A program made the position numbers and the translations under genes. A DNA stretch of 7,302 nt from an uncultured Bacteroidales bacterium (GTDB lineage Bacteria > Bacteroidota > Bacteroidia > Bacteroidales > UBA932), in contig CAMOGR010000073.1 of assembly GCA_946614205.1 (NCBI GenBank), positions 1-7,302 of the forward strand. Direction: 5' to 3'. This document shows, one piece after another, positions 6,106 through 7,302 of the stretch (within the stretch, counting starts at the first letter, position 1; each line of letters opens with the position of its first letter). The notes beneath the pieces were generated by a model, which saw only the letters and a list, made by a program, of their open reading frames with translations, was not told where the DNA came from and did not search any database.

Positions 6106-6888
6106 ATGAAAGTCATCATTCGCGACCGCGCGGAAGACGCATCCCTGTGGGTCGCACATCGTATCGCAGACGCAATCAATGCAAAGGCGGCAGTGACGGA
6201 TGAACCCTTCGTTCTCGGTCTCTGTACCGGCTCCACCCCCATACGCACTTATGCCGAGCTCGGCCGCATGGTCCGGGACGGCGAGGTGAGCTTCAAGAAT
6301 GTCATTTCGTTCAATATGGACGAGTATGTAGGCCTGCCGGTCGAGCATCCCGAAAGTTACCACAGCTTCATGCACAGGCAGCTTTTCGACCTCATCGACG
6401 AACCTGCGGAGAACATCCATATCCTCGACGGCAACGCACCCGACCTCGACGCCGAATGCGCAGCCTTCGAGAAAGCGATAGTCGCTGCCGGCGGCATCGA
6501 CCTTTTCTTCGGCGGCATAGGGGAGGACGGCCACATCGCTTTCAACGAGCCTTTCTCGTCACTGCAGAGCCGTACCCGCGTCGTATCTCTCACCGAAGAC
6601 ACAATCCGGGTGAATTCCCGTTTCTTCGGAGGCGACCCCGACCTTGTGCCCCGTCAGGCCCTTTCCGTCGGCGTGGCTACCGTGCTCGACAGCAAGGAGG
6701 TCGTAATCCTGGCGCTCGGCCCCAAGAAGGCCCGTGCAGTGGCTGCGGCAATCGAAGGCCCCATGACCCATTTCAATACGGTTTCATCGCTGCAGAATCA
6801 CCCCGACGGCGTTCTCGTTCTGGATGATGCTGCCGCCACGGAGCTGCGCGTGAGCAGCTACAGGTACTTCCGCGAGGTCTACAAATAG
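6106..6888 (+). CDS. nagB: glucosamine-6-phosphate deaminase
   Basis: This enzyme converts glucosamine-6-phosphate to fructose-6-phosphate and ammonia, feeding amino sugars into glycolysis. Its 260 residues (266 in E. coli) align almost without gaps. Catalytic Asp72, Asp141, His143 and Glu148 have the same numbers as in the E. coli enzyme, in FNMDEY and GGIGEDGHIAFNE. The phosphate-loop sequence LCTGSTP is also present. Of the E. coli allosteric GlcNAc-6-phosphate residues as I recall them, Ser151, Ser152, Arg158 and Tyr254 are kept but Lys160 is Val160, so allosteric activation may be weakened or absent. It starts one base after the stop of the fusion gene (TAGTATG) with no Shine-Dalgarno site, so translation is probably coupled. 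A strong terminator follows. The true deaminase beside a degenerate NagB domain suggests division of labour rather than redundancy. Confidence 0.96.
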   Translation: MKVIIRDRAEDASLWVAHRIADAINAKAAVTDEPFVLGLCTGSTPIRTYAELGRMVRDGEVSFKNVISFNMDEYVGLPVEHPESYHSFMHRQLFDLIDEPAENIHILDGNAPDLDAECAAFEKAIVAAGGIDLFFGGIGEDGHIAFNEPFSSLQSRTRVVSLTEDTIRVNSRFFGGDPDLVPRQALSVGVATVLDSKEVVILALGPKKARAVAAAIEGPMTHFNTVSSLQNHPDGVLVLDDAAATELRVSSYRYFREVYK

Positions 6889-6911
6889 TATTTGTTTTCT
6901 TGCTTTTTATC

Positions 6912-6960
6912 CGCATTTCCCACCTCAGGGACCTTCCTGATTGGGAAATGCGATTTTTTT
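6912..6960 (+). terminator. intrinsic terminator of the NagB-like/nagB operon
   Basis: CGCATTTCCCA (6912-6922) pairs perfectly with TGGGAAATGCG (6942-6952). Inside it TCAGG (6925-6929) pairs with CCTGA (6936-6940), extending the hairpin past a short bulge. An A and seven T residues (6954-6960) follow. It sits 24 bases after the nagB stop codon. Confidence 0.9.
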
Positions 6961-6972
6961 GTCGTAACTTCG
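6941..6972 (+). promoter_or_regulatory. putative promoter of the glycosyltransferase gene
   Basis: TAACTTCG at 6965-6972 is a one-base variant of TAnnTTTG. TTGG at 6941-6944, 20 nt upstream, can act as the -33 box and lies in the 3' arm of the preceding terminator. The predicted start, near 6976, gives a leader of about 13 nt. The match is moderate. Confidence 0.45.
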
Positions 6973-6988
6973 CGGCCCCATTTCAAGA

Positions 6989-7302
6989 ATGAAGATACTT
7001 TTTGTAGTAAATAACTATTTCGCAACGGGAAACGGCCTTTCCGCATCCGCCCGCCGCACGGTACAGACCCTCCGGGAGGCCGGGATGGATGTCCGTGTGC
7101 TGTCCGGTCCCAACCAGGCTGCCGCCGAGCCGCAGCCCGAGTTCCTGTTGCCCAAATACACGTTTCCCATTTTCCAGCCTATAATCTCCGCCCACGGATA
7201 CCAGTTCGCAGCCGGAGACATGAAGACGATAGAAGAGGCCATACGCTGGGCCGACGTGGTTCACCTCGAGGAGCCTTTCGTGCTGGATATCAGGGCTGTA
7301 AA
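6989..7302 (+). CDS. GT4-type glycosyltransferase, N-terminal fragment
   Basis: The frame opens at ATG 6989 and is still open after 104 codons at the right edge. The product begins MKILFVVNNYFATGNGLSASARRTVQTLREAGMDVRVLSG. This is the first beta-alpha-beta unit of a GT-B fold, with a Gly-rich loop and an acceptor-side ARR helix as in GT4 (glycosyl transferase 4-like N-terminal) enzymes. Further on, AIRWADVVHLEEPFVLDIRA fits the usual ADVVH-x3-PF segment. These enzymes transfer a sugar from a nucleotide sugar to a lipid or glycan on the cytosolic face. Donor and acceptor cannot be told because the C-terminal nucleotide-sugar site is outside the window. It has its own predicted promoter after the nagB terminator, so it is probably not part of the amino-sugar operon. 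No Shine-Dalgarno site is seen. Confidence 0.8.
   Translation, partial: MKILFVVNNYFATGNGLSASARRTVQTLREAGMDVRVLSGPNQAAAEPQPEFLLPKYTFPIFQPIISAHGYQFAAGDMKTIEEAIRWADVVHLEEPFVLDIRAV

Overview
The window looks like a piece of a Bacteroidota chromosome, most likely an intestinal Bacteroidales (Alistipes/Rikenellaceae-like or a relative) with a fairly GC-rich genome. Three things support this: TAnnTTTG-type promoters with no recognisable Shine-Dalgarno sites, the large PEP/pyruvate-binding-domain protein at the left edge, and the NagB-like/PIG-L fusion protein, an architecture typical of Bacteroidetes. The exact genus is inference.

Layout. (1) 1-930: C-terminal part of a PEP/pyruvate-binding (PPDK N-domain) protein, closed by a long, nearly perfect hairpin that can terminate transcription from both sides. 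(2) 978-1050, minus strand: tRNA-Phe(GAA). (3) 1129-3998, plus strand: a two-gene unit with a 4-bp ATGA overlap, encoding a shortened PriA-like protein that has lost every helicase and zinc signature, then an intact but compact dihydrolipoyl dehydrogenase. The tRNA and this unit diverge from promoters whose -33 boxes are the two halves of one TTTGCAAA palindrome. (4) 3999-4172: intergenic region with two 36-nt hairpin-forming direct repeats at a 51-nt period, a small dyad, and a promoter box lying against the next start codon. (5) 4173-6888: amino-sugar operon of two genes one base apart. The first is a NagB-like/PIG-L deacetylase fusion whose NagB half has lost catalytic residues. The second is a canonical glucosamine-6-phosphate deaminase. 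A strong terminator follows. (6) 6989-7302: start of a GT4-type glycosyltransferase that runs off the right edge.

How they work together. NagB makes fructose-6-phosphate and ammonia from glucosamine-6-phosphate. The fusion's PIG-L half belongs to a family of N-acetylglucosaminide deacetylases, so the pair could form a short deacetylate-then-deaminate route controlled by a sugar-phosphate-sensing pseudo-deaminase domain (inference). The PriA-like protein keeps both ends and the overall order of PriA but cannot be a conventional ATP-driven helicase. The most interesting points are this pseudo-helicase, the pseudo-NagB/PIG-L plus NagB pair, the shared-palindrome divergent promoters, and two predicted leaderless or nearly leaderless mRNAs.
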